Assembly: GCF_014640335.1 (NCBI RefSeq)
Contig: NZ_BMGT01000001.1
Span: 1,380,628 to 1,444,627, forward strand
Source: Edaphobacter dinghuensis
GTDB lineage: Bacteria > Acidobacteriota > Terriglobia > Terriglobales > Acidobacteriaceae
Direction: 5' to 3'
DNA length: 64,000 nucleotides
Part shown: positions 9,379 to 18,071 of the stretch, piece by piece
Position numbering within the stretch: the stretch's first letter is position 1
How the letters are laid out: each line of letters starts with the position of its first letter
Program-made: the position numbers and the translations under genes
Notes under the pieces: generated by a model
The model's input: only the letters and a program-made list of their open reading frames with translations
Told to the model about the DNA's origin: nothing
The model's database searches: none

Positions 9379-10203
9379 CGGCTTTGACACGCGCTTCTGC
9401 GCGGCCTTTTGTTCTTCCTCTTCAACCGGCGACCGCGCTCCGATTGCCTCCGAGATCTGCTGGCTGGCCCTTCTCAGCGAGACGATAATCTCCTGGATGC
9501 CGATGGTGTCCTCGATACGCTTGACGTAGGGGACAGTGAGCCCTGCCACTGCATTTCCCTGGGCATTCAGAATAGGGAAGCTGATATTGATGACCCCGGT
9601 TACCTCGTAGCTGGCGCGGCGCTCGTATCCACGCACGCGAATTTTGGCGAGGTGCTCTTCAAGGTCAGCCGGTTTTTTCTTCTTCGTCTCCATCGACCAC
9701 TCGTCAATGGCTCGCTGGCAGGAATCTTCGTCCTGATGCGCAAGGATGACGTGGCCGGTTGCCGCATGCATCAGATCGACCTTGGAGCCGACCTTTACAT
9801 AGAAGCCGGTAGACTCCGGCGAATCGACCTGGGCGAGGATAACGACGTGTCCTCCGTCGAGTACACCCAGATGGCAGGACTGGCGAAGTTCGTGGGCCAC
9901 TTGATGCATGATAGGTAGCGCATCGGTGACCAGCCGCTTCGTCGGCGGATGCTCCTGTCCCAGCCGAAAGAGCCGCAGCGTGAGCTGATAGCGTTCCTTA
10001 TTTGCAGATTGCGCTAGATATCCCCGCTGCTCCAGGCAGAGCAACATGCGAAAGATCTCAGAGACGGTGCGGTTCAGCCTGCGTGCAACCTCGCTGACCG
10101 TAAGCCCCGAGGGCGTGCTCGCGAAGAGTTCCAGAATGTCCAGGCCTTTTTCAAGGGCTGGAGTTGGGTAGTACCGCTTTAACGCAGATTTCACTTTTGC
10201 CAT
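9355..10203 (-). CDS. IclR family transcriptional regulator
   Basis: 282 residues. The N-terminal winged helix-turn-helix (about 12-75, PTPALEKGLDILELFASTPSGLT..EVARRLNRTVSEIFRMLLCLEQRGYL) and the C-terminal IclR effector domain (about 85-255, LRQSCHLGVLDGGHVVILAQVDSP and the GVINISFPILNAQG segment) are both clear. A lysine/glutamate-rich tail of about 25 residues follows. IclR proteins sense small sugar- or aromatic-derived acids. Placed at the end of the esterase/receptor/fucosidase locus, this one probably controls it by binding the AT-rich regions in front of 1489 and between 7679 and 7969 (inference). Confidence 0.88.
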   Translation of the reverse strand: MAKVKSALKRYYPTPALEKGLDILELFASTPSGLTVSEVARRLNRTVSEIFRMLLCLEQRGYLAQSANKERYQLTLRLFRLGQEHPPTKRLVTDALPIMHQVAHELRQSCHLGVLDGGHVVILAQVDSPESTGFYVKVGSKVDLMHAATGHVILAHQDEDSCQRAIDEWSMETKKKKPADLEEHLAKIRVRGYERRASYEVTGVINISFPILNAQGNAVAGLTVPYVKRIEDTIGIQEIIVSLRRASQQISEAIGARSPVEEEEQKAAQKRVSKPKNKALHE

Positions 10204-10308
10204 GAACGTACCCGGAAATAAAGGATTAAACCTCCACCCAAGGTAACAAATGTTCTACCGGGTGTGTCGAATATTCAGGCAGAGGTCTGCATTCCGGCTC
10301 CTGTGCTG

Positions 10309-10830
10309 CTAGGAGCCAGGGGTATACGAAAGAGCGAAGCGACCAATCTGAATCATCTGGTGGTCCGAGGGAGGCCAGATGCGAAACGATTCGACACGTG
10401 ACCCCGTCGGCAGGCGATGAGCGATTGCCGTGCCTTTCTCTTCGCCGGTCGCGGCGTCATAAAACTTGACGTCGAGGCTGTCCTCACCACGCTGCCATCC
10501 CAGCACGTAGTTGCCCGCAGGCAGAGCGACGTCCCCAATGGTGATCGGTGCCTGAACCAGGAAATAGTGAGAGTACTTTCCGTCGGCCGAGTACCCGGCG
10601 GTGATGAGAACGACCCCGGCGATGATCTTTCCCTGCGAGTTGATGATGCCGGAGGCAGTGCGCATCTCGGTCTCAATACGCTCTTTTTCAACCTGCGCGC
10701 GCGCCGGCAGCACACTCTGAAGTTCTGCCGATGTTGCAGAACGCCAGGAAGACCTAGGTTGCGCGAACAGGGGAGTCATCATGGGCAGAAGCAGGACGAG
10801 GGCGAGGATCTTCATGAAGGGCCGTTTCAT
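10309..10830 (-). CDS. Small secreted protein of unknown function, last gene of a sensor-regulator operon
   Basis: 173 residues with a signal peptide (MKRPFMKILALVLLLPMMTPLFAQ); the second Met (10815) could also start it. The start overlaps the stop of the response regulator by 4 nt (ATGA), so the two are translationally coupled. The mature part predicts a small beta-rich fold (ITIGDVALPAGNYVLGWQRGEDSLDVKFYDAATGEEKGTA), reminiscent of the small exported beta-sandwich proteins common in Acidobacteria. I do not recognise a family with a known function. A 7-bp inverted repeat (GGCTCCT/AGGAGCC, 10296-10317) spans its stop codon but lacks a T-run. Confidence 0.7.
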   Translation of the reverse strand: MKRPFMKILALVLLLPMMTPLFAQPRSSWRSATSAELQSVLPARAQVEKERIETEMRTASGIINSQGKIIAGVVLITAGYSADGKYSHYFLVQAPITIGDVALPAGNYVLGWQRGEDSLDVKFYDAATGEEKGTAIAHRLPTGSRVESFRIWPPSDHQMIQIGRFALSYTPGS

Positions 10831-11453
10831 TTGAGATGTACTATACCGCGTTGCAAGGCAACGGTGGCTGCATGCGTACGATCGCTGACACCCAGCTTGC
10901 TCAATAAATTGTTGATATGCGATTTCACCGTCGCCTCGCTGATGTCGAGATCAGAGGCGATCTCCTTATTGGCGCGTCCGGCGACGATGCGTTCGAGCAC
11001 TCCCAGCTCGCGTGCCGTAAGCGCGTGGCTGCTCATCCGTTCGGCCAGTTTCTCCGCAATCGCAGGCGAGATGCGCGTCTTGCCGCTATGCACGGCCTGA
11101 ATGGTCGAGAGCAGCTCCTCGAGCGTCATGCCTTTCAGCAGATAAGCCTTAGCTCCGGCTTGCAGCGCGCGGAAGATGTCCTCATCTCCATCGAAGGTGG
11201 TCAAAACGACAAAGCGCGCATTCGGATCGCCCTCGCGAATCTTCTGAATGGCCTCGACGCCCGTCATTTTGGGGAGTTGGAGGTCCATCAGCGTGATATC
11301 GGGGCGCAGGCTGCGATAGAGCTCAATGGCCTCGAGCCCATCACTGGCTTCGCCCACGACTTTAATCTCGGGCATGATGTTCAGCAACGCTACGAGACCC
11401 TGTCGGACGACGTGATGATCATCGACTACAAGAATGCGAATCGGTTCAGCCAT
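10827..11453 (-). CDS. NarL/FixJ family response regulator
   Basis: 208 residues. The receiver domain (1-120) shows the acidic pair D11-D12, the phospho-acceptor D57 in ITLMDLQLPK, the switch Thr in VVLTTFDG and the Lys in AYLLKGM. The C-terminal LuxR-type helix-turn-helix (about 145-205) has LTARELGVLERIVAGRANKEIASDLDIS followed by ATVKSHINNLLSKLGVSDR. It overlaps the upstream kinase by 8 nt and the downstream small secreted gene by 4 nt, so the three form one operon. It is the partner of the HisKA_3-type kinase encoded just upstream. Confidence 0.93.
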   Translation of the reverse strand: MAEPIRILVVDDHHVVRQGLVALLNIMPEIKVVGEASDGLEAIELYRSLRPDITLMDLQLPKMTGVEAIQKIREGDPNARFVVLTTFDGDEDIFRALQAGAKAYLLKGMTLEELLSTIQAVHSGKTRISPAIAEKLAERMSSHALTARELGVLERIVAGRANKEIASDLDISEATVKSHINNLLSKLGVSDRTHAATVALQRGIVHLK

Positions 11454-14391
11454 TGGTTGCAGTGCCTTTCTGTGCGGGGATAGGAGCTTCCAGCTTCACT
11501 GTCGTGCCTTGCCCCGGCGCGCTTTCTATCACTAGTTGAGCATGAATCTGCATTGCCCGCTCGCGCATTCCCTGCAGGCCGAAGTGACCCTTGGCGGTCA
11601 GCGAGTTGTCGGTCGCATCGAAGCCGCGGCCATTGTCGGCAATGGTCAATGTCAGCCGATTTGAATGATAGCGCAGATCGATGGCGACGCGGCTTGCATT
11701 TGCATGGCGGGCCACATTGCTCAGGGTCTCCTGCGCGATGCGAAGAATCTCGTCTTCGAGCGCCGCGGCGACCGGACGGTAGGTGCCCCCGATGTTGAGT
11801 TGGATAGGGAGGTTCTCGGTGCTTGATCGTTCGGCGAGCCGAGTAAGTCGCGTAGGCAGCGTGTGCTGAGCGGTCGCCGCGCGAAGGTCCCAGATGCTTC
11901 GACGCGCTTCAGCGAGGCCATCACGCACATACTCGCGGGTGCGGTCGATCTGCTGGCCGGCTGCGTCGATCTGTGAGTGGGCGAGTAGCTGTGCGGTCAG
12001 CTCAAGCTGCACCGAGACCCCTACGAAGCTCTGTGCCAGCGTGTCATGAATCTCGCGGGCTACGCGGTTGCGCTCGGCCAGCACTGCCTGAAACTGCTGA
12101 TGCAGCCGCCGAAGACGAAGACGATAGAGCAGGACGACGATGGCAGCGATGCCTAGAACAACCAGCAGAAGGAACCATAGCCTGCGATAGAAGGGCGGCT
12201 TCACATAGAAGCGAAGTGATGCCCCGGTTTCGTTCCATACGCCGTCGTTATTTGCCGCCTGCACATGGAAGCGGTAGTGACGGGCAGGCAGGTTGGTGTA
12301 ATACGCAATGCGGCGCGATCCGGCCTGCGTCCACTGCTTATCGAAGCCCTCGAGCATATAGCGATAACGCACCTTCGCGGGCGCGGCGTAGCTAAGGCCC
12401 GCATACTGAAAGGCAAAACTGTTGTGTCCGGGCGGAATGCTCTGCTCTGTCGCCGAGAGCGGAAGCTCCATGTCGTCGAGCATGAATCGTTCGATGACGA
12501 CCGGCGGCGGGATATGGTTTTCCGAGAGATGATCGGGATCGGCGATAGCCACACCTTTACGCGTAGCAAACCAGAGCTGGCCCTCGATGGTCTTCCACGC
12601 CGCCGGATGTCCAGTTGCGGATGCCTCTTCCGTAGGCATGCCGTCAGAGCGGCCATAGGAGATAGGCCGAGGATTACACTCGGGCGATGCACCGCAGGCC
12701 ACGAGGCTGGCTGCAGAGAGGCGCGTAATGCCGTGGATCGAGCTTAGCCAGAGATTGCCATGATCGTCTTTCAAAATAGAGTCGATCGTCTGCGGAAGGT
12801 CGCTTCGATGCAGCGAGGTGAAGACGCCGTTGGCGTAGCTGCTCAAGCCATCGCCCTTTGTGCCGATCCAGAGTGTGCCGTGCTGGCCTTCGCTGAGCGA
12901 GGTGATCACGTCTCCCGAAAGGCCGTCTTTTGTGGTGTAAGTCGATATACTGCCATCGTGCAGCCGCGACAGGCCGTTCAGCGTGCCGATCCATAGATTA
13001 TGGGATAGATCGTGAGAAAGGTCATGCGAAGAATCAGAAGCGCGAGGCTGTAGCAAAGCACCGATCAGATTGCTCTTCAATCCATTGGCCTGGGTAAACA
13101 CCGTGAAGCGTTGGTCCGCCCAGTGTGCGAGGCCGCGACGCGTCCCTATCCACAGCGAGCCGTCACCGCCGACCAGCAGCGAACGAATCAGGTCGTCGGG
13201 TAAGCCATCGGCGGAAGTGTAAGCCGTAACTTTGCCGGCTTCGATGTGGTTCAGTCCATCAGGCGTGCCAACCCAGATGCTGCCATCGGCTCCGGGAGCC
13301 AGTGCGAGGATGATCTCGCTGAGCAGGCCGTTGTGAACGGAGTAATGTTGAAGCTTTCCTCCCTGCCAGCGGTCCAGGCCATCGCCGTTGGTCCCTGCCC
13401 ACATCGCTCCGTCCGATGTCTGCACGATGGCCGTGATCACCCGATCGGAGAGCTCCGGCACCGTTCGGAAGTTCTGCCGGCGCAAAATGTCGAGGCCGCT
13501 GGTCTCGGTCCCGACCCAGAGATTTCCCTCGCGATCTTCAAAGGTAGAGAGGATGCTGCTGGTCGACAGCGCCGACTGGCGTTGCGGACTGTTATTACCA
13601 TCCCGCAGGTCCAGCACAAAGAGACCTTGATTCGTCCCAATCCAGAGGTCTCCGCGAGAGTCGGCCAGCACAGACTGAATGCGAGTCACCGGGAGATCGT
13701 GGCCAGCTTCAAGGGTCCGCAGATGCCCGCTCTGAATCAGGGTGATGTGACTCGTGGTGCGTATCCAGATACCGCCGGGCAGCGAGCCCATGGCTTCGAT
13801 GCTTCCCGCTGCGATGCCTGGAAGCGGTACGGAGCGAAAGTCTCCGTGCCGATACTCGAAGACCCCCGCAGTCGATGCAATCCAGAGCCCTCCGTCAGCT
13901 GCCTTGGCGAGCGCAATCGGCGTGGCCGAAGAGGGAAGCGCAAGCGGAGAAAGGTTCTTTCCATCGAAGCGCAGCAGACCATTGCCGCTCAGCACGACGA
14001 GATCGCCGTCGTCTCCGATTGCGAGAGAGACGACAACATCGGTAAGAGGGTAATGACGAAAGGCGTTCTTGGCATATTGAACAAGGCCATCGGAGGTTCC
14101 GATCCAGAGCGCTCCATGAGCGTCTTCGACGATGCAGCAGGTATCGCTGCTGGTAAATGCGGGGACGTTCTCGTGGTTGAAGATCTTGAAGTCGATGCCG
14201 TCAAAACGGGCGATGCCGTCCTCGGTGGCGATCCAGATGTAACCGTCGCTCGACTGAAAGATCTGATGGACGCTGTTCTGCGGCAGCCCATTTTCGGTCG
14301 ACCAGGATTGATGCCCCAGATTATTAATGTCCTGCGCGCTGGCGGAGAGAGCAACAACTCCGCAGAGCGTCCAGAAGAACAGCAGGCGCAC
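11446..14391 (-). CDS. Membrane sensor histidine kinase with two-component propeller sensor, Y_Y_Y and HisKA_3 domains
   Basis: 981 residues from a GTG at 14391. An ATG at 14511 is also in frame, but the stretch in between is a dispersed repeat (14415-14474), and starting at 14391 puts the signal peptide (MRLLFFWTLCGVVALSASAQ) at the N-terminus. No good ribosome binding site precedes either start. Order: periplasmic repeats of the reg_prop type (many copies of WIGT..GL), a Y_Y_Y domain (about 650-715), one membrane helix (about 725-745), HisKA_3 with REIHDTLAQ (His782 is the phosphorylated residue), and a HATPase_c domain (DNGRGFDA, GLQGMRERA). In Bacteroidetes this sensor type reads glycan fragments. 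The response regulator follows with an 8-nt overlap. Confidence 0.88.
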   Translation of the reverse strand: MRLLFFWTLCGVVALSASAQDINNLGHQSWSTENGLPQNSVHQIFQSSDGYIWIATEDGIARFDGIDFKIFNHENVPAFTSSDTCCIVEDAHGALWIGTSDGLVQYAKNAFRHYPLTDVVVSLAIGDDGDLVVLSGNGLLRFDGKNLSPLALPSSATPIALAKAADGGLWIASTAGVFEYRHGDFRSVPLPGIAAGSIEAMGSLPGGIWIRTTSHITLIQSGHLRTLEAGHDLPVTRIQSVLADSRGDLWIGTNQGLFVLDLRDGNNSPQRQSALSTSSILSTFEDREGNLWVGTETSGLDILRRQNFRTVPELSDRVITAIVQTSDGAMWAGTNGDGLDRWQGGKLQHYSVHNGLLSEIILALAPGADGSIWVGTPDGLNHIEAGKVTAYTSADGLPDDLIRSLLVGGDGSLWIGTRRGLAHWADQRFTVFTQANGLKSNLIGALLQPRASDSSHDLSHDLSHNLWIGTLNGLSRLHDGSISTYTTKDGLSGDVITSLSEGQHGTLWIGTKGDGLSSYANGVFTSLHRSDLPQTIDSILKDDHGNLWLSSIHGITRLSAASLVACGASPECNPRPISYGRSDGMPTEEASATGHPAAWKTIEGQLWFATRKGVAIADPDHLSENHIPPPVVIERFMLDDMELPLSATEQSIPPGHNSFAFQYAGLSYAAPAKVRYRYMLEGFDKQWTQAGSRRIAYYTNLPARHYRFHVQAANNDGVWNETGASLRFYVKPPFYRRLWFLLLVVLGIAAIVVLLYRLRLRRLHQQFQAVLAERNRVAREIHDTLAQSFVGVSVQLELTAQLLAHSQIDAAGQQIDRTREYVRDGLAEARRSIWDLRAATAQHTLPTRLTRLAERSSTENLPIQLNIGGTYRPVAAALEDEILRIAQETLSNVARHANASRVAIDLRYHSNRLTLTIADNGRGFDATDNSLTAKGHFGLQGMRERAMQIHAQLVIESAPGQGTTVKLEAPIPAQKGTATNG

Positions 14392-14414
14392 GACCGAATG
14401 GAGAACTATAAAAA

Positions 14415-14474
14415 CGTCATCTCGACCGAAGGCGGCGTTTCTGCCGCCGCAGCGGAGAGACCCCTGTATTTCGC
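14415..14474 (+). repeat. Dispersed intergenic repeat, copy A (long-loop type)
   Basis: Begins CGTCATCTCGACC and ends CCCTGTATTTCGC; between them is a GGCGGCG ... GCCGCC hairpin. The ends match copies B (34079-34136), C (37283-37331) and D (42342-42390). It overlaps the 5' extension of the kinase reading frame. Confidence 0.85.
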
Positions 14475-14541
14475 CGTTGTTCCTGTGGTCGCCTGTTCTA
14501 TCCAAATACATAACCTGCTAAGGCAGCTTCCAGCCTGCCCG

Positions 14542-16359
14542 CTACATCTTCGTTCCTTTGCCTTCAGTGAGAGTAACAATCTGATCGACTTTGGATACAG
14601 TGAATTTTTCTTTGGCGCCGTCGGGCCAGTTCACCTCTATGGCATCGATCTTTGTGGCATCGCCGAGACCGAAGTGCGCGCGCGGGTCGTGCGTTGAGGC
14701 GAAGCTGCCGCCGGAGAAGATGTCGTCACGCTGGCGCATCCCGTTTGCCGTCACATAAATCTTGGCCCCGATGGCATCGCGCGGGCTCTTGGGACCGCCG
14801 ATCAGCTTGAACTCGATCCAGTGATGATGGTCGGCAGAGACGTTGCGCAACAACGCGGGGTGTCCATCGAGGACATTGATAACAACATCAAGTTTGCCGT
14901 CGTTGAACAGATCGCCTTCGGCCATGCCGCGGCTTACATACAACTGGGCCAGACCAGTGCCTTCGACCGCAGGCTCGACCTCGAACTTTTTGCCGTCGAT
15001 GTTGTGAAAGAGCAAAGGACGCTGCTTCCATGTCGTGCCCCAGGTGGTCTGGTCGACCTGGGGATAGACGTGGCCATTGGCGATGAAGATGTCCTTCCAG
15101 CCATCGTTGTCGAAGTCGAGGAAGGCATCACCCCAGCCCAGAAAGGGGATGGTGGGTTCGGCGATGCCCATCTGGTAGCTGACATCGGTGAAGTTTCCAT
15201 CGCCGTCGTTACGGTAGAGAGGGTTGTAGTCGTCGGAGAAGGTGGTGTTGTACAGGTCGAGCAGGCCGTTGTTGCGATAGTCGCCGATGGCGATGCCCAT
15301 CGAGGCAGTCTCACGGCCGTTCTCGTTAAGGGCATAGCCTGAGGCATAGCTGTCGTCTTCAAAGGTGCCGTCACCTTTATTGATATAGAGATAGTTTGGC
15401 GTGGAGTCGTTGGCGACGACCAGATCGAGTTTGCCGTCGTTGTTCACATCAATGAAGGCGGAGGCAAGCCCGTAATATCCGTTCTTGTCGGAGACTCCGG
15501 CCTTTTCGCTTACGTCGGTAAAGGTGCCGTCACCGTTGTTATGGAAGAGGTGGTCGGGCTCACCTTTGAGGCCGCGAGGGCCGCACATGACCTTCACACC
15601 GCGAAACTGGCAGCCGTAAGAGGGCTGGTTCGCCATGTCGTAGTGGATGTAGCCGGGAACGAAGAGGTCGAGCCTGCCGTCGCCGTCGTAGTCGCCCCAG
15701 GTTGCGCCGGTCGACCAGTTGCCCAGGGTAACCCCTGCCTTTTCAGCTACATCGGTGAAGGTCCCATCGTGGTTGTTGTGGTAAAGCCGGTTCTTGCCGA
15801 AGTTGCTGACATAGATGTCGGGCCAGCCGTCGTTATCGTAGTCGGCGATAGCGACGCCAACGCCCCAGCGGTCGTTGGTGACTCCAGCCTTGGCGGCGAC
15901 GTCGGTAAAGGTCCCGTCGTGGTTGTTGTGAAACAGGGCGGCATGAGGCGGAGTCGTCTTGCCCGAGAGCGCGTCGTAGGTCGAGCCGTTGACCAGGTAG
16001 ATATCGAGCCAGCCGTCGTTGTCGTAGTCCAGCAGCCCGACGCCGGAGCCGTTGGTCTCAATGATGAAGTTCTTCTCCGGCGTTCCCATCATGTGGGTCC
16101 ACGAGGTGAGACCGGCCTTTTTTGCGATGTCCTCAAAGAGGATAGGGCCGGTTTTGACGAAGCCGCCGGCCGTGATGGGGCGATGCTCGCTGTCAAGAAC
16201 AGCTGCGTGTGCTTCGCCGGTGTTGACGCCCATGCCCGCAGGCTGGCTTTCCTGTGCCGGAGGTTGTGCGATCGACGCTCCTATGGCGAGGACGAAAAGG
16301 GTGCTGAGAGCAAGGATCGATGCTGCGAAGTCCCGGTGCGAGCGGCGGTGAAACGACAT
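14542..16359 (-). CDS. CRTAC1 family secreted protein: FG-GAP/VCBS repeats plus ASPIC/UnbV domain
   Basis: 605 residues from the ATG at 16359, which has AGGA 9 nt upstream; a GTG at 16377 is in frame but has no ribosome binding site. A signal peptide ends near IGASIAQ. Residues about 65-470 hold at least six FG-GAP/VCBS-type repeats with calcium-binding DxDxDG-like loops (DYDNDGWLDIY, DYDNDGWPDIY, DYDGDGRLDLF, DVNNDGKLDLV, DFDNDGWKDIF), each followed by a HNNHDGTFTDV-type strand: a beta propeller. The C-terminus (about 520-600) is the ASPIC/UnbV domain (IGAKIYVTANGMRQRDDIFSGGSFASTHD). The family is secreted or periplasmic; its role is not settled. Single gene, no close partner. Confidence 0.88.
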   Translation of the reverse strand: MSFHRRSHRDFAASILALSTLFVLAIGASIAQPPAQESQPAGMGVNTGEAHAAVLDSEHRPITAGGFVKTGPILFEDIAKKAGLTSWTHMMGTPEKNFIIETNGSGVGLLDYDNDGWLDIYLVNGSTYDALSGKTTPPHAALFHNNHDGTFTDVAAKAGVTNDRWGVGVAIADYDNDGWPDIYVSNFGKNRLYHNNHDGTFTDVAEKAGVTLGNWSTGATWGDYDGDGRLDLFVPGYIHYDMANQPSYGCQFRGVKVMCGPRGLKGEPDHLFHNNGDGTFTDVSEKAGVSDKNGYYGLASAFIDVNNDGKLDLVVANDSTPNYLYINKGDGTFEDDSYASGYALNENGRETASMGIAIGDYRNNGLLDLYNTTFSDDYNPLYRNDGDGNFTDVSYQMGIAEPTIPFLGWGDAFLDFDNDGWKDIFIANGHVYPQVDQTTWGTTWKQRPLLFHNIDGKKFEVEPAVEGTGLAQLYVSRGMAEGDLFNDGKLDVVINVLDGHPALLRNVSADHHHWIEFKLIGGPKSPRDAIGAKIYVTANGMRQRDDIFSGGSFASTHDPRAHFGLGDATKIDAIEVNWPDGAKEKFTVSKVDQIVTLTEGKGTKM

Positions 16360-16722
16360 AGGGCTAATTCCTGACACAATTTGTTGAAGGGTGGCGAAGA
16401 TACTTTTTGCGAACCGGCTGAAGGAGCGGACCGTTCCCGCATCAGGTTTATCACAGTGAAGGCGTTTCTTTCAGGGGGTATATCCCCGGTGTACTTTTGA
16501 TGCAAAGTATTGATTTGATTGAACTTAATTTGTAAAGTCTTCATTCTTCAAGAGATAGGTCCAAAACATTGTTTCTAAATAACTTAGGCCCAGCATTTCG
16601 GCTGGGCCTGATCGGTTTTTCTCTGCTATTTCAGTGTAACGAATTCGGTGAAACTGATTTGCAGGATTTCCCTGCTTATGTCCCTGTCGCGGAAACAATT
16701 TGTTTTGTTTGCTTTATGGAAT
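16360..16722. other. Intergenic region with an orphan terminator-like hairpin
   Basis: A 363-nt gap between two minus-strand genes. It is AT-richer than its surroundings and must hold the CRTAC1 promoter. The only strong structure is the hairpin at 16586-16609. I see no open reading frame with a ribosome binding site. Confidence 0.5.
16586..16621 (+). terminator. Terminator-like hairpin with no upstream plus-strand gene
   Basis: AGGCCCAGC at 16586-16594 pairs perfectly with GCTGGGCCT at 16601-16609 over a 6-nt loop. A T-run (16615-16621) follows after 5 nt on the plus strand, and an AT-rich stretch lies on the minus side. It may end a small RNA or an antisense transcript. Confidence 0.5.
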
Positions 16723-18060
16723 TTAATCGGACACCGTTGAGGGCAGAGGGGGCTTGACAGATTTTTTTGCCGATCTGGCTGACTTCAACGAGAGCACCCC
16801 GGCGCTTACCAGAGCGATGATCTCCGGCTCGATGGGCTGGCGATAGTCAGGCGAGGCGTGGGTGAAGAAGTAGGTCAGGGGGAAAAGCGCCATGAGGATG
16901 ATATAGGGAAGCGCTGCGGTCCTGTCTTCGCGCCATAACCTTCGCGCTCCCACGAGCATGAAGCAGGTTAGGGCAATGGAGAAGAACATGTCCGGTATCT
17001 GCGTAGGTTGATCTGCAAGATAGGCGCGGCTGAAGCTCCAGTATGCCGTCCAGAAGCAGAGCGCGCGGCGAAGAGAGTTTTTGAGGAAGAGATCTGGATG
17101 CTGGCGGATGAAGTTGACGGCGAGTGTGTGCTTTTCAGCAAGGTAACGGGCCTCGCCGAGCGACTCGAAGCGATGCATCTCGGCGGGGTTGCTGGCCGGA
17201 TGCGCCCAGCGGTCGTTCGACTCGAAGGTGCTGCCGTCGTTGCCAGCCCAGCACTCGAGCCAGAAGTTGTCGCGAACAGGGGTAATGAGATGAAGGGCGC
17301 GATAGTTTCGGACGGTCCAGGGAGTGAGGACGGCGATTACGCCGAGGGCGGCGACGAGACTGTGTGCCAGCCACTTTTCTTTGCGGCGTTGAAGGACGAT
17401 GACCGTGAGGATCAGAAAGACCGGAAACATGGAGAGGACGGATGGGTTGGAGAGGCCAGCGATGCCGTAGAGGAGGCCGAATCCCAGCCAGCCGAGGATG
17501 CGCCGCCAGCGATGAAGGCGCTGGGCAAGACAGAAGCAGGTGGTGAACAGCAGGCCGGTCAGGGCATAGTCCCACACACGTGCCGCCGAGAAGTAGATGG
17601 CAAAGGGATAGAAGACCCAGGCCCAGGCGGCGAAGACGGCCGTGCGCTCGTCCAGCGCGTACCGGGTGCTGAAGTAGAGCGGAATGCAGGTGAGCGCCGA
17701 GAAGAGACTGTTAATGGAGAGGATAACGATGGCCGATGCGGCAGTGTAGACGCCGAAGACGCGAAAGATGGCGGCTACAAAATAAGGAAAGATAGGAGGA
17801 ACAAGGGCGGTGGGTCCGGTCGCGGGCCAGAAAGGCGAGCTGAAGCCGTGCCCCTGGGCGATGGAACGGGCGACCCAGCCCATCTCCCAGCCGAACTCGT
17901 CGAAGTGGTCGGTCGGATCGACGGTTTGGCGAAAGACGAAGGCGACCAGAATAAGGCGAATGACGAGAGCGGTGAGGACGATGATGGAGAGCTGGGTGCT
18001 CGTCGATCTCTGACGGAATGATCGAACAAACGTGGTCTCTGAAAAAATGGCGTTCTCCAT
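16723..18060 (-). CDS. Multi-pass membrane glycosyltransferase-like protein (GT39/ArnT superfamily)
   Basis: 445 residues from the ATG at 18060 (a GTG codon directly precedes it). About ten to twelve hydrophobic helices. The first periplasmic loop carries acidic residues (DPTDHFDEFGWEMGWVARSIAQGHGFSSPF), the position where GT39/GT83 enzymes keep their catalytic Asp/Glu and bind a polyprenyl-phosphate sugar. A soluble segment at about 265-320 follows the helices, then three more helices and a lysine-rich tail. Such proteins move a sugar from a lipid carrier onto a glycan, lipid or protein outside the membrane. It lies 11 nt downstream of rfbC in the same direction, which fits surface polysaccharide synthesis. 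The exact acceptor is unknown. Confidence 0.7.
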   Translation of the reverse strand: MENAIFSETTFVRSFRQRSTSTQLSIIVLTALVIRLILVAFVFRQTVDPTDHFDEFGWEMGWVARSIAQGHGFSSPFWPATGPTALVPPIFPYFVAAIFRVFGVYTAASAIVILSINSLFSALTCIPLYFSTRYALDERTAVFAAWAWVFYPFAIYFSAARVWDYALTGLLFTTCFCLAQRLHRWRRILGWLGFGLLYGIAGLSNPSVLSMFPVFLILTVIVLQRRKEKWLAHSLVAALGVIAVLTPWTVRNYRALHLITPVRDNFWLECWAGNDGSTFESNDRWAHPASNPAEMHRFESLGEARYLAEKHTLAVNFIRQHPDLFLKNSLRRALCFWTAYWSFSRAYLADQPTQIPDMFFSIALTCFMLVGARRLWREDRTAALPYIILMALFPLTYFFTHASPDYRQPIEPEIIALVSAGVLSLKSARSAKKSVKPPLPSTVSD

Positions 18061-18071
18061 CACGGATTCGA

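Noticed and set aside
13246..14697. Open frame of 483 codons antisense to the sensor kinase
   Set aside because: No pattern beyond the complementary frame of the kinase; it also crosses repeat copy A.
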